A stretch of DNA of 64,000 nt from Owenia fusiformis (Eukaryota > Annelida > Polychaeta > Sabellida > Oweniidae): contig CAIIXF020000007.1 in assembly GCA_903813345.2 (NCBI GenBank), positions 2,735,730 to 2,799,729 on the forward strand, written 5' to 3'. Both the position numbers and the translations under genes were made by a program. Shown in pieces: positions 1-48,310 of the stretch; position 1 is the stretch's first letter; every line of letters begins with the position of its first letter. Under the pieces are notes generated by a model. It was given only the letters and a program-made list of their open reading frames with translations. It did not search any database and was not told the DNA's origin.

Positions 1-549
1 GAAATTCTTTACTTAGGTCCTACAGTTAAATTTTAAATGTTTGGAACAAGTTGGTTAAATTACGAAATTATGTTCTAAGTCATCCCTCGTCCTAGGTCAC
101 ATTGTGAATTCAGCCAAGCATGACTGTGAAGGCAGTCTTCTCAGGAAGTAAAACAGGCCTCATTCCTTCATGAGTTTTGATATCCATCTGACGAAATGTA
201 AACCCCTGTTTAGTGATGTAGGTCAAAAATAGTTCCCATGTGGACAAGTTTATTGTGCATTGGCCATCATTCAGAATGGTAGCAAACGCAACTTACAATA
301 AATAGGTGCTGATATCTCAAAGAGTAACCTGACTCAATATAATTTATGTAGATTAATCGGACCACTAGATGAAGTAGCACATTTTGTCATAAAGCACAAT
401 GGGAGCAAGCATTTCAGTTTGTCACTAATGCAAATGCATTATTTTCTCCATTTGCTCAAATCAATGAATAACTTATGTAATGTTTTATTGAACAGGATTA
501 ACCAGAAGTTTATTTCAAGATGTTTAATTTTCAACTAAAACTGTTTCAG
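1..549. other. Upstream intron sequence, nothing recognised
   Basis: The sequence ends in a splice acceptor (CTGTTTCAG at 541-549) directly before the EFTUD2 start exon. That exon carries only three bases of 5' UTR, so at least one noncoding exon and the promoter must lie outside the window or be unrecognised here. No repeat or coding similarity was seen. Confidence 0.5.
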
Positions 550-552
550 GAG

Positions 553-36668
<36,116 letters not shown>

Positions 36669-36866
36669 CCACCCCACTGCAACACAGTATGATCAGACAC
36701 TATCTAATGATGTTCAGATACTTGGTGTAACCAAACAGTGTAACACTGAATGCATGAAACTAAGATGGGACATAAAAAACTGGACTAATCAATTATGCAT
36801 CATTGATTTAAGTTCAAGGTACTTCTCAGTTTTAGAGCTTTTTTGTGGTAAATTGTGGAAATTCAC

Positions 36867-36872
36867 AATAAA
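36867..36872 (+). terminator. EFTUD2: EFTUD2 polyadenylation signal AATAAA
   Basis: This AATAAA lies 199 bp after the stop codon. A second candidate (AAATAAAT) lies near 36930. Either would give a normal short 3' UTR; which is used cannot be told from sequence. Confidence 0.5.
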
Positions 36873-37222
36873 ATACAACACAACAATGGAGTTTTCTGTA
36901 TCATGGAAGGAAAAAGTAATAATCTGTAAAATAAATATTTTATACAAAAGATTTTCGTTTGTATTTTACTTAATTTATTAACCATTTCATTAAGCATATT
37001 TTATTTATAATTTATATACCGGTATCCCATAAATTTCCCATAAAGCAAAGTGCTTAGTAATATAAGTATAATATATTATATTATTAATAGTATGGTACAT
37101 TATATCCATAACAAACATATAAACAGTGATTAAATAATTTCATTACAATTCACCTTTGAGGCATGTTCCCTCCAATCAAATTCAGACACATTTTTTCAGA
37201 ATAGCCCTAATAGTATACACAT

Positions 37223-38888
37223 ACAAGGCATTAACATGACAAAATGTCACCACCTAAAACAATTTGGTCAATTTAAAGCAAGTTGGAAAATACCTTTTGA
37301 CCTTAAGAATGTTTTTGAAGATTTGAGCTTCTGGGATCTTGTAGATGATTTTGAAAAAAGAAATTGTTCAATCTGAAGCAAGTTAAAACTAGTTGCACAC
37401 AAATCTTAAGTCAGATTTGAACTTCTTAGAACATGTAGATGATTTTGAAAAAAAAATTCGTCAATTTGAAGCAAGTTGAAAAAATACCTCTTTGACTTTT
37501 TTTGACATTGAGAAGGTCATTGAAGGTCAAATGTCAAATGTAAAGTCAGATTTGAACTTCTGAGAACATGTAGATGATTTTGAAAAAAAATTAAGTAAAT
37601 TTGAAGCAAGTTGAAAAAAGACCTTTTTGACCTTGAAAAGGTCATTGAAGGTCAAATGTCAAATCTAAAGTCAGATTTGAACTTCTGAGAACATGTAGAT
37701 GATTTTGAAAAAAAATTAGTCAATTTGAAGCAAGTTGAAAAAAGACCTTTTTGACCTTTTTTGACCTTCAGAAGGTCATTGAAGGTCAAATGTCAAATCT
37801 AAAGTCAAATCTAAAGTCATATTTGAATTTCTGAGAACATGTAGATGATTTTGAAAAAAAAATTTAGTCAATTTGAAGCAAGTTGAAAACAGACCTTTTT
37901 GACCTTTTTTGACCTTGAGAAGGTCATTAAAGGTCAAATGTCAAAGGCAGATTTGAATTTCTGAGAACATGTAGATGATTTTGAAAAAAAAAATTAGTCA
38001 ATTTGAAGCAAGTTGAAAAAAGACCTTTTTGACCTTTTTTGACCTTGAGAAGGTCATTGAAGGTCAAATGTCAAATTCAAAGTCAAATCTAAAGTCATAT
38101 TTGAATTTCTGAGAACATGTAGATGATTTCGAAAAAAAAATTTAGTCAATTTGAAGCAAGTTGAAAAAAGACCTTTTTGACCTTTTTTGACTTTGAGAAG
38201 GTCATTGAAGGTCAAATGTCAAATCTTAAGTCAAATCTAAAGTCAGATTTGAATTTCTGAGAACACGTAGATGATTTTGAAAAAATTTTTTAGTAAGCAA
38301 GTTGAAAACAGACCTTTTTGACCTTTTTTGACCTTGAGAAGGTCATTGAAGGTCAAATGTCAAATCTTAAGTCAGATTTGAATTTCTGAGAACACGTAGA
38401 TGATTTTGAAAAAAAAATTTAGTCAATTTGAAGCAAGTTGAAAACAGACCTTTTTGACCTTTTTTGACCTTGAGAAGGTCATTGAAGGTCAAATGTCAAA
38501 TCTAAAGTCAGATTTGAAGGTCAAATGTCAAATCTAAAGTCAAATCTAAAGTCAGATTTGAATTTCTGAGAACATGTAGATGATTTTGAAAAAAAAATTA
38601 GTCAATGTGAAGCAAGTTGAAAAAAGACCTTTTTGACCTTGAGAAGGTCATTGAAGGTCAAATGTCAAATCTAAAGTCAGATTTGAACTTCTGAGAACAT
38701 GTAGATGATTTAGAAAAAAATTGAAGTCAGTCTAAACAGTATTTGTTAAGTTATAGGAAGTTGTAAGAAATTGTTACAGACGCCGGACGCCAACCGCCGG
38801 ACGCCAACCGCCAACCTCCAACCGCCGGACGCCGTCGCAAAAAAACGGAGACCATAACAATATGTCACCACTTTTGGTGGTGACATAA
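37223..38888 (-). mobile_element. Second long Helentron-like element, inverted, with about 11 core units
   Basis: Read on the minus strand it has the same order as 9293-10580: terminal hairpin (GTCACCACTTTTGGTGGTGAC near 38864-38884 on the plus strand), GGTCTCCG, a repeated CCGGACGCC-type GC-rich block, the tandem core, and the tail ending ACAAGGCATTAACATGAC at 37223. Unit anchors (GTAGATGATTT) recur roughly every 130 bp, with some units 145-180 bp long because of an inserted AAATCTAAAGTC word. It is noncoding and lies just downstream of EFTUD2. Confidence 0.72.
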
Positions 38889-39700
38889 TAGACTAGTTAA
38901 CAATATAATACATGTGAGAATTGTGAGTGCATAAACTACATTAAATATTTTGTAGGCCTACTTATTTTTTTAATCATGAATTGCCATATCAACAATTTGA
39001 GTCATGAATCGAAGAATCTTGGTCATTATGCATTACAATACAAACATAATTAAATAGTATTCATATCTAATATCACAAGAGTATATCAGAATCAGGCATG
39101 TATGAAGTCGCTCAGCCTGCTAGTAATTTTTATAGATTACTCCCTATTAGCCCCGAAGTCCCGATGTAAGGAACTGTTTCATATACTGGTGGTGCTTATA
39201 TGTAAAATAAATGTGTGCAAAAAATACTAAAATTTTGATAAAATGAAAAAGTGAACTTGAAACGCTACTTATGAAAAGTATTATTTTACTTCTATAATAC
39301 TGAATTTATGTAGTAGCTCCTGGTCCTGGATATATGTTTTTATATCTACATGTATAATATATGATATATTATTTATAAGTTCAACTTGAGGCTTTTTGAT
39401 TATTCCATTAGTACACAATCAGCCTTTAGATGATCTTGACCATCTATACATTGATTTTCTAATCTCAAACTTAAATCTGACTTCCAAACTTCAGGAGTTG
39501 ATTTAAAAGTTATTCACCACATTGCTCTGAAATATTCAGTTATCAACATTTTTATAGAGTGTTTAATTCAATAAATAGGGGGGAACAGTTAAAATGTTTT
39601 TTTAATTGGTCCCAATAGCATTCAGATTGTATAGGTTTTACTAGTCATTTATGGAAGCTATATAATCAAAATCAATCAGAAATATACGTTATCTCTATTC
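38889..39700. other. Intergenic sequence, nothing recognised
   Basis: This is AT-rich sequence between EFTUD2 and the golgin gene, without a convincing reading frame or terminal repeat. Confidence 0.45.
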
Positions 39701-40627
39701 TACAGGGTGTCTTAAAAAAGGGAAATGGGGATTAAATTCTTTATTTCTCAAATATGAATAATAATAGGAAAATTTCACAGCTACCATCTGATAGGTTATG
39801 ATGTCTTCTTTCTTACGATACCAAAGTTGTCTATTTTCTATGACATGGTAACTTAAATCCCTGATTGCTCAGTCATCTGTGGAGGAAAATAGAACATCTT
39901 GGTATCATATGAAAGAGGACATAATGATGCAAATGAAGGCACCTGCGAATTTTCCCTTACATTATTCAGCTTTAAAGGAATATTCCTTGCCAGACCCTTT
40001 CTCTCTTGATATGGTAGCTATCATCATATATATAGTTTCCATATTTAGCAAAACATGGAAAAATGTTTTAATATGGTCAATATTGATCATTTAAAAATCT
40101 AGTGCTTATTTCCAGTGAGCTGCCATCTTTTAAGATTTCTTGCAGGAAGTGATGTCATCAACTCTCAACTTCTATAACCTTGCCCATAACAGTATAGGAA
40201 AGTAGCGCAAAATCACTTCTAGACAAGTGATCATTACTTTCTGTGCAAAAATATTTTCAGGGCTTGTCAACTTAGAATAAAAGAAGAGATTTTCAGAAGG
40301 ATTAAATAAGATACAAAGTTGAAAAAGAATATTTAGCTGGTTTTGTAATTCTTAATAGCTCCTCACCTAATGCTATATGCAAAGTTGAGAGTCGATGACA
40401 TCACTTCCTGTGTGAAATTTTAAAAGATGGCAGCTGACTGGAATTGAGCATCACATTTCTAAGTGATCAAATTTGACCATATCAAAACATTTTTGCGTGT
40501 TTTGCTAAACATGGCAAGCATATATATGGTTACAGCTACCATATGAGGAGAGAGATGGTTTGGCAAGGAATATTCCTTTAAGAAATTAGCAATTTAATCT
40601 CGGTTTCCTTTTTTGAGACACCCTGTA
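39701..40627. mobile_element. Mariner-type miniature element (outer), split by a TTAA element
   Basis: The ends TACAGGGTGTCTTAAAAAAG and CTTTTTTGAGACACCCTGTA are inverted repeats flanked by TA. The first 140 bp match the left arm of the transposon at 3023 (TTTCTCAAATATGAATAATA and onwards), so both belong to one family. No transposase remains. Most of the interior is a second, nested element. Confidence 0.85.
39972..40581. mobile_element. TTAA-flanked foldback MITE nested in the mariner-type element
   Basis: TTAA at 39972-39975 and 40578-40581 borders a palindrome whose arms start AAGGAATATTCCTTGCCA and run about 250 bp. They include GCTGCCATCTTTTAAGATTT mirrored by an AAAAGATGGCAGC stretch, and GATGTCATC mirrored by GATGACATC. 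A TTAA target points to the piggyBac superfamily. A lone half copy lies at 45797-45928. Confidence 0.78.
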
Positions 40628-41080
40628 TATTATAACTCACAGTGAGTATTTACACCCCAATCAGTGAAATTTCAAGCTATAATACTATATAAATTGGGAA
40701 CGAATACTACCTGCATACTGATTTTTTCAAATCTTCAAACATGGCATTACAGTTAATTCATTATAAGCACCATTCATGGCATAATATTAGATATACCATC
40801 TGAATTCAATATACATGTAGAATATTAATATAATACAAGTTCTTTCATAATTCACAATTAGAATGTCATCTGGTGATCATTTATCTCTCAACCAACAAAT
40901 GAAGCATGAATTGGATAAATGCCCACTTGAATCACCCATTACTATGTCTACTCTACCTCAATATAATATGTCAAGAATTGCCCCCTGCAAGTTGAAAAAT
41001 ATGACAGATATATAGTTGCTAATATGCAAACAAGGCAAGAAACCATTCATTAAGAATGCATCACATTGTACAGAGTAAGG

Positions 41081-41086
41081 TTTAAT
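41081..41086 (-). terminator. Possible polyadenylation signal ATTAAA for the golgin gene
   Basis: ATTAAA on the minus strand lies about 355 bp beyond the stop of the proposed last golgin exon. No AATAAA lies closer. It stands or falls with that exon. Confidence 0.25.
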
Positions 41087-41439
41087 GGAAAATAGTAATC
41101 AATTAGAGATATCATCTCTGGTCATGGATTTCTGAACAATTCTTTGACTCGCATTCCTTGTAGATTCCTATACCTTCTCGAGGGGAATATTATGACTAAC
41201 ATCACATACTCTGTCTCTGGTCAATGATATCACGTAGTGTTGCTCCCCTACTGAGCTCCATATGGATCAAGTTTTTCAAAAATAAAATGAAGCATATGTT
41301 AAAATATTTTTGAGAAACCCGTCTCTGGACTATCAATATGTAGAACTTTAACAAGTGGTGGAGAGAATGTCCCAGCATATGGCTCATTACATCGATATTG
41401 AAGCTTAGTGCCTGTGTCCGAGCATCAGTATTCATCCTG

Positions 41440-41475
41440 CTATTGTTTCATTGGGGACGAAAACCAACCCGTGGA
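41440..41475 (-). CDS. GOLGA4: Candidate last coding exon of the golgin-245 gene
   Basis: After the GRIP-domain exon ends in phase 0 at a GTAAGA donor (48678), a minus-strand acceptor TTTGTTTTCAG at 41476-41486 opens a short frame, STGWFSSPMKQ, then TAG. Known golgin-245 proteins end in a similarly short, Ser/Pro-rich exon just after the GRIP domain. This is the best candidate I found, but it is only 11 codons. The alternative is reading through the donor into a short tail (VRPSGVRY) at 48677. Confidence 0.4.
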   Translation of the reverse strand, partial: STGWFSSPMKQ

Positions 41476-41994
41476 CTGAAAACAAATTCAAAATTATACA
41501 ACATATGATTTTCATATTTATCACAAAGGAGCATATTCAAAATTCAATATGGCATGAAATTAAATATCAAATGAAAGTTCAGAAAATGGGTCATTCAAGA
41601 GTAAAAGTGATTCATTATTTTGATATTGGTCTTAAACCTGTCCTTTACCAATTAGACTGTATATATGTGATACACATACTAGAACTCAATCCATAAACTG
41701 TTCATTGTATTCGTATCCTGTCCCTCTACCAAACCACAAATGAAAAAACTGTCACCCCTTCCAAAGAACAGAACTAAAGAAATAATACATGATAAACTAG
41801 AAATTGGCAACTCCAACAACTAGCAAATCCCAATCAGCAAATTGTTCATAAATCTGTATCACCATATAATACTTCTCAGTATAATATAGCCATACATAAG
41901 AGGTTTCCTAAGGTTATCCAACATGCTTTTGGATAACTTTAGACTCCAATCAAAAATAAATCATTCAATGGAAATAACATCCCAAGCATAAAAT

Positions 41995-42050
41995 ATGTTC
42001 AAAAAGATGAAAGTAAAAAATATGTTCAAAAAAGATGAAAGTAAAAAAAA
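41995..42050 (+). repeat. Short tandem duplication
   Basis: TATGTTCAAAAAGATGAAAG followed by TAAAAA occurs twice in succession. Confidence 0.6.
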
Positions 42051-42904
42051 TACTGACATACATTAACTGTACTGACACACATATTGACCAGGTTCTCCTA
42101 GTGTATTAGCTTTCTGCTTGTGTTTCATTAATATAATTTATTTGATAAATGACACGCTATCTTAGCAAGAAATTTTTTTTAAATAAAAAAAAAGTTCACA
42201 TTGATTTGAAAACAGCTTCCTAAAAATGAAAAAATGAACAATTTTGATACAAAAATTGAAAAAATAATGCAATGTACCCCTTGGCCTCTGTTATTTGCTT
42301 GCTTTTCGTTCATTGAAGATACAGCCATACACCAGTAATCTACTTAATGAACAAAATGATACAGTTTGTCATTGTACCTTGAACAAGAAATAGGGCTTGC
42401 TAACCCAACTATGCGTTCCATTTTCTTTGATGCAAAAACAAAATAAATTGTTTTAAACACTGATATGCCCTATTGATAATTTTAGGTTTTAGATGTATGT
42501 GTACATCATATCCCTGCCTAATGCAGCAATTTCTAACTTAATATAGTTTTTAAATATTAAATATAATGTGTATAAACAAAAAATATCTGTTGGGGTTTGA
42601 ATACAAAACTTATCTAAAAATACAAAATGTTCATAAAACAACACATCCCAAAAATAACAATTTAACAATATTGAAACAAAATAATAAAATAATATTTTTT
42701 TAATCAAACACTAACCTCAAATGCTACTTTCAATAAGTCTGAAATATTTATATATTTTTAATGATTACATCTAACAATAATATACATGATGATAAGTCAC
42801 TAGTACTAAAAACAGAGCCTCTTGTTATATATACAACATACAATAACATGCTAAATGCTTGTCTCAAATGTTTCACGCTATATAATACAAAGAAAATCCT
42901 ATCT

Positions 42905-43013
42905 CTGAACTGTTACTTTATCCACTGTTTGGAAACTGTTACTTCATCCACTGTTTGGAAAGGAACTGTTACTTTAACCACTGCTTTGGAAACTGTTATT
43001 TCAACCACAGTTG
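42905..43013 (+). repeat. Degenerate minisatellite, about four units
   Basis: AACTGTTACTTTAACCACTG followed by TTTGGAA is repeated about four times with variation, just outside the foldback element. Confidence 0.75.
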
Positions 43014-43439
43014 CAAGATACACTAAAAGCAGCTTTTTACCGCCCTCCCAATAATTCAAATCAATGACCTGTTGAATTTAGTGTGAAACAAATGAGACAG
43101 TGCTCTGATGCTAATTGATCAATTACACAAGAAATATCCAAAATGATAAACCATGTAAGGAAAAATCACTCTCGCCAGATACTCGGGGTGGAAGGTGTGA
43201 GAATAGTGCAAAAAATGACTTTTTGAGCTGGATGGACTTTCTCTGTATTTTTTATTCTATTAGGGTGTCCTGCATAAGGGATTTCGCCTGCGAAGCATAT
43301 AACTCTTGCGAACATATCTAAATACTGGTCCGAAGAAGACATACCTTGAATCTTTTAGAAAAAATTGGCTAAAAATGGAAACTACAAAAAGTCAAAATGT
43401 TCAACTCAAACAAAACTCTAGCCATTTAATATTAACACT

Positions 43440-44800
43440 ATGTATTATTTAATGTTTTTCAGATGTTTAAGGACCTTCATTAGTGTACCAGTGTCTAGAA
43501 ATAAGATAATTAAGGACAAAATTTGGCATTTTTGATCATTTTCGCTTTCAGCAGTAACATATAGTTCCTTATATCTTGAGTTTAATGCTGACTGGTTGTT
43601 GCAATTTTGATCAAATCTGTTCTTCTACATGTATTCTTCCATTTAAGATACAAAAAATGTATATTGGACCACCAATGGTCATATTAGAGCTTTCAGATCT
43701 CCCCTACCCCATTTATTATGAAAAATTACCGAAACATATGAAAAAGTAAAATAACTTGAATTTATAAACTTTAACAATGTTTTAGCTATTTCAATATTAT
43801 GTGTTATTTAATGTTTTTCAGATAATTCAGAACCTTAATTGGTATATTAGTGCCTAGAAATGAGACATTTAAGGACAAAACTTTGCATTTTTTAATCATT
43901 TTAGCTTTCAGCAGTAACATATCGTTCCTCATATATAGAGTTTTATGCTTACTGGTTGTTGCAATCTTAATCAAATCTTTTCTTGTACATATCTTCTTCT
44001 ATTTGAGGTATAGAAAATGTATAGTGGACCACCAATGGTCACATTAGAGCTTTCAGATCTTCCCTACCCCATTTATCATGAAAAATTAAAGAAAAATATG
44101 AAAATATAAAATAACTTGAAATTATAAACTTAAACAAAGTTGTAGCTATTCTATATCAATATTATGTGTTATTTAATGTTTTTAAGATATTTCAGAACCT
44201 TTATTGTTAAACTAGTGCCTAGAAATGAGACATTTACGGCAGAAACGTGGCATTTTTTTTTACCATTTTTGCTTTCAGCAATAATGTATAGGTCCTTGTA
44301 TCTTGAGTTTCATGCTGACTGGTTGGTGCATTCTTGGTCAGATCTGTTCTTGTACATGTCTTCTTCCATTTAGGATATAAAAAATGTATATTGGACAACC
44401 AATGTTCATATTAGAGCTTTCATATCTCCCCTGCCCCATTTATAATGTAAATGAAAAAGTAATTTCAAAACATAAACTTTAACAAAATTGTAGCTATTCT
44501 CTATCAATACTTTGTATTATTTAATGTTACCTTCATGCGATTACATTTGTCTAAAATTTATGGACAAAATTTGGCATTTTTAGCATTCTGCTTTTAGCAG
44601 TAGCATATAATTTTCCACAATTATAATTCTTTGATGATAGATTGATATATGTTTTTTTATTGAATCTGTCTTCTTTGATTTAAGTTATAGAAAATGTATG
44701 TAAGACAACGAATGTTTTTATTAGAAGTCTAAGATCTCCCCTCCACCATTTAATAAGAAAACCAACAAAAATGTTATTATTATTACATGTTAATATTCTT
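43440..44800 (+). repeat. Left-arm tandem array of the foldback element
   Basis: There are about four units of 320-367 bp, each with TTTAATGTTTTTCAGAT, CTAGAAATGAGACATTTA, a poly-T/CTTTCAGCAGTAACAT block, and GAGCTTTCAGATCTCCCCTA followed by CCCCATTTAT. The units diverge toward the centre of the element. A degenerate fifth unit may lie at 45320-45470. Confidence 0.8.
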
Positions 44801-45256
44801 AAAGGTGCAGTATACCAAAGGTTTCTCCCCAAGACAATCAATGTTGTTATTGCTCATATAATATCTAACATACTATGGATATATCTTGAGAATAACTTAT
44901 GGGCATATTATTGCCGAAATATTGAAATTATCAACAAAACAACCAACCTCCAGAATTAAACACAATCGATTCCTCGGCTAGCGAGGGGAATCCCCATTGA
45001 GTCACAAGCGCCTTGAACCAGGCAGCCAATACGTTCATGATAAACAAATCCAATGACCAATCAGATAACAGGAGGACTTTCCCGGTCTATTTAAACTTCA
45101 GATTGAATTAATTTCTCGGCCAGCACAATCGCAAAAATTTATACTGAAAGAGGGCGATTTGGGACTTCTTCTTTGGAAAGTAGATGGGTGAATATGTGGT
45201 GAAATTCAATATGCAAAAAAAGTCCAGAGGGGCCTTGATTGTGCTAGCCTCTTTAA
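44799..45256. mobile_element. TTAA-flanked insertion inside the foldback element
   Basis: TTAA at 44799-44802 and 45253-45256 bounds about 450 bp of unrelated, less AT-rich sequence that starts AAGGTGCAGTATACC and interrupts the tandem array. The terminal repeats are weak. It may be a piggyBac-type MITE or a SINE-like insertion. Confidence 0.45.
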
Positions 45257-45796
45257 GCTTTTCAAAAGTTTAGCACATTTATAAGCACACTATTATCAAA
45301 AAATGACACATAAATGGGCAAAATGACCAATTTTTCACTTTCAGCAATAGTTGTTTATATTTTTAGTTGAATGGTGATTAGTTGATATATTTTAGATCAT
45401 ATATATTCAATTATGTGCCTTGTTATCTTCAAAGCATAGACAATGTGTTTTAAACACATATGTACATATTAAAGATAAAATTACTATACTACATGTACCA
45501 TATTTTTAAAAGATTACTCAAAAATAGAATAGTGCAAAATAATTTTGTAATTTCACATTTTACTCTCATATGAATCAAAGAATATGTCTATGTATAAACA
45601 TGATTGTTCACAACTCTCGAACTTAATCCAGCAACAGCATGATTTTTAATATCTCCCTGGTTCTATGTTAGAGCTGCATTTCAGTCATTTTAAATGTCTA
45701 AGTTGCTCATGACACCACAAGCTATATATTTAGATATGTAAAGATCTCTAAATAATTTTTATAGTTCTGAGAAACTCATCCTAAAATATTAGGACA

Positions 45797-45928
45797 TATG
45801 TTTCTAAGTGATCAAATTTGACCATATCAAAACATTTTTCCGTGTTTTGCTAAACATGGCAAGCATATATATGGTAATAACTACCATATGAGGAGAGAGA
45901 TGGTTTGGCAAGGAATATTCCTTTAACA
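45797..45928. mobile_element. Solo half of the TTAA foldback MITE
   Basis: It matches the right arm of the element at 39972-40581 (AAACATGGCAAGCATATATA, GGCAAGGAATATTCCTTTAA) with few differences. Confidence 0.75.
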
Positions 45929-46479
45929 TTGAATTCCTTTGTCATGTCTGCAGCACTGTACTAGACATGGGGCATAAGGAGAGTGTCAACTTCTTCATGA
46001 TTAGTATTTGATAGATTGTTGCAACAATCAGTTTTGCAAACTTTAATAGCAGCTCTGCCATAAGTGAAATTCATCCCATTTTAGAGATACAGTAACATTG
46101 CTTCATAAACCAAAGACAGCTTGTCATTTTGTAATACTTTTCAAAATCATCTTGTTGGCCAAGCCTTTGACAACATTGCAATTGATATGAGGGAATTCAA
46201 CCAATATGGCTTGATCACTGGTTATAATTATCACACTATAATACCCCATTACATTTAAATATATTCCAAGTGTTCTACTATACATTGCATAGATTCATGA
46301 GCAGTTTGCAACGTATTATTACCAGAAAGCCCAAATAGACAAAGATAGAGAATACCCGCCCCATTTGCAACTCAACTTTAAAAGTCTAATTTTTAGACTT
46401 GTATACTCATGAAGTTCCTGAAACATCTGAAAAATATCAAATAATACATAGTATTGATCTAGAATACCGACAACTTTGT

Positions 46480-48310
46480 TAAAGTCTATACTTTGAAATT
46501 GTTTGGTTTTTATATTTCTGGTTATTTTTTCAAAATAAATGGGGTAGGGGAGATATGTAAGCTCTAATATAATGACAGGCTGTCCAATATACATGTTTAA
46601 ATACCTTAAATCAAAGTAGGCAGGCAAAAGAACAGATTTGTTCAAGAATCCATCAACCAATCAGCATAAAACTCAAGATAGAAGGAAATACAGTATATGT
46701 TATTGCTAAAAGTGGAAATGATGAAAAATTGATGAAAAATTGATGAAAAATGCCAAATTTTGTTCTTAAATGTCTTATTTCTAAACATTAATTATACCAT
46801 TCAATAACACATAAAGAATGGCTACATCTTTGTTAAAGTTTATACTGGTAATTTGAAGTTATATTTTATATTTTCCGGTCATCTTCCCTTATAAATAGGG
46901 TAGGGGAGATCTGAAAGCTCTAATATGAACATTGTTTGTCCACTATACATTATCAATACCTTAAATGGAAGAAGACATGTACAAGAACAGATTTAATAAA
47001 AAATACATCACCCAGTCAGCATAAACTCAAGATATAAGGATTTATATGTTATTGCTGAAAGCAGCATTGATTAAAAAATGCCAAGTTTTGTCCTTAAATG
47101 TCTCATTTCTAGCCACTTGAATACCAATAAAGGTTTTTAAAAATCTTAGAAACATTAAATAACACATAATATTGATAAAGAACAGCTACAACTTTATTAA
47201 AGTTTATAATTTGAAGTTATTTTATTTTTTCATATTTCTCGTTTATTTTCCATAACAGATGGGGTAGGGGATATCTGAAAGCTCTAATGTGAACATTGTT
47301 TGTCCACTATACATTTTCTATACCTTAAATGGAAGAAGACATGCACAAGAACAGATTTGATTGAAAAAGAAACAATCAGACAGCATAAAACTCAAGATAT
47401 GAGGAACTATATATTACTGCTGAAAGCGAAAATGATAAAAAAAATGCAAAGTTTTGTCCTTAAATGTCTCATTTCTAGCCACTTGAATACCAATAAAGGT
47501 TTTTAAAAATCTTAGAAACATTAAATAACACATAATATTGATAAAGAACAGCTACAACTTTATTAAAGTTTATAATTTGAAGTTATTTTATTTTTTCATA
47601 TTTCTCATTTATTTTCCATAACAGATGGGGTAGGGGATATCTGAAAGCTCTAATGTGAACATTATTTGTCCACTATACATTTTCTATACCTTAAATGGAA
47701 GAAGACATGCACAAGAACAGATTTGATTGAAAAAGAAACAATCAGACAGCATAAAACTCAAGATATGAGGAACTATATATTACTGCTGAAAGCGAAAATG
47801 ATAAAAAAAATGCAAAGTTTTGTCATTAAATGTCTCATTTCTAGCCACTTGTATACCGATAAAGGTTTTTAAAAATCTTAAAAACATTAAATAACATATA
47901 ATATTGATATAGAATAGCTACAACTTTGTTAACGTTTATAATTTCAAGTTATTTTATTTTTTCATATTTTTCGGTAATTTTGCATAATAAATGGGGTAGG
48001 GGAGATCTGAAAGCTCTCATACGAGCATTGGGTGTCCACTATACATTTTCTATACCTTAAATGGAAGAACACATGTACAAGCACACATTTAATCAAAATT
48101 GCAACAACCAGTCAGCATAAAACTCAAGATATAAGGAACTATATGTTAATGCTGAAAGCGAAAATGATTAAAAAATGCCAAATTTTGTCCTTAAATGTCA
48201 CATTTCTAGACACAGGTATACTAATGAAGGTCCTGAAACATCTGAGAAACCTTACACAACACATAATATTGATATAGAATAGCCACAACTTTGTATGAGT
48301 TGAACATTTT
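46480..48310 (-). repeat. Right-arm tandem array of the foldback element
   Basis: There are about five units in inverted orientation relative to the left arm. The units beginning 47300 and 47666 are nearly identical over 366 bp, which points to recent unequal exchange or gene conversion. Short open frames repeated here are by-products of the array. Confidence 0.85.

Noticed and set aside
520-552. In-frame ATG 11 codons before the EFTUD2 start
   Set aside because: The added residues come from a polypyrimidine tract and splice acceptor (CTGTTTCAG). The conserved protein begins at 553.
41202-41435. 77-codon minus-strand frame next to the proposed last golgin exon
   Set aside because: It begins just after the proposed stop, has no recognisable motif and is most simply 3' UTR.
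47300-48277. Three similar open frames of 68-81 codons at 366-bp steps
   Set aside because: They are repeated because the DNA unit is repeated. The encoded sequence resembles no protein, and the left-arm units do not preserve the frame.
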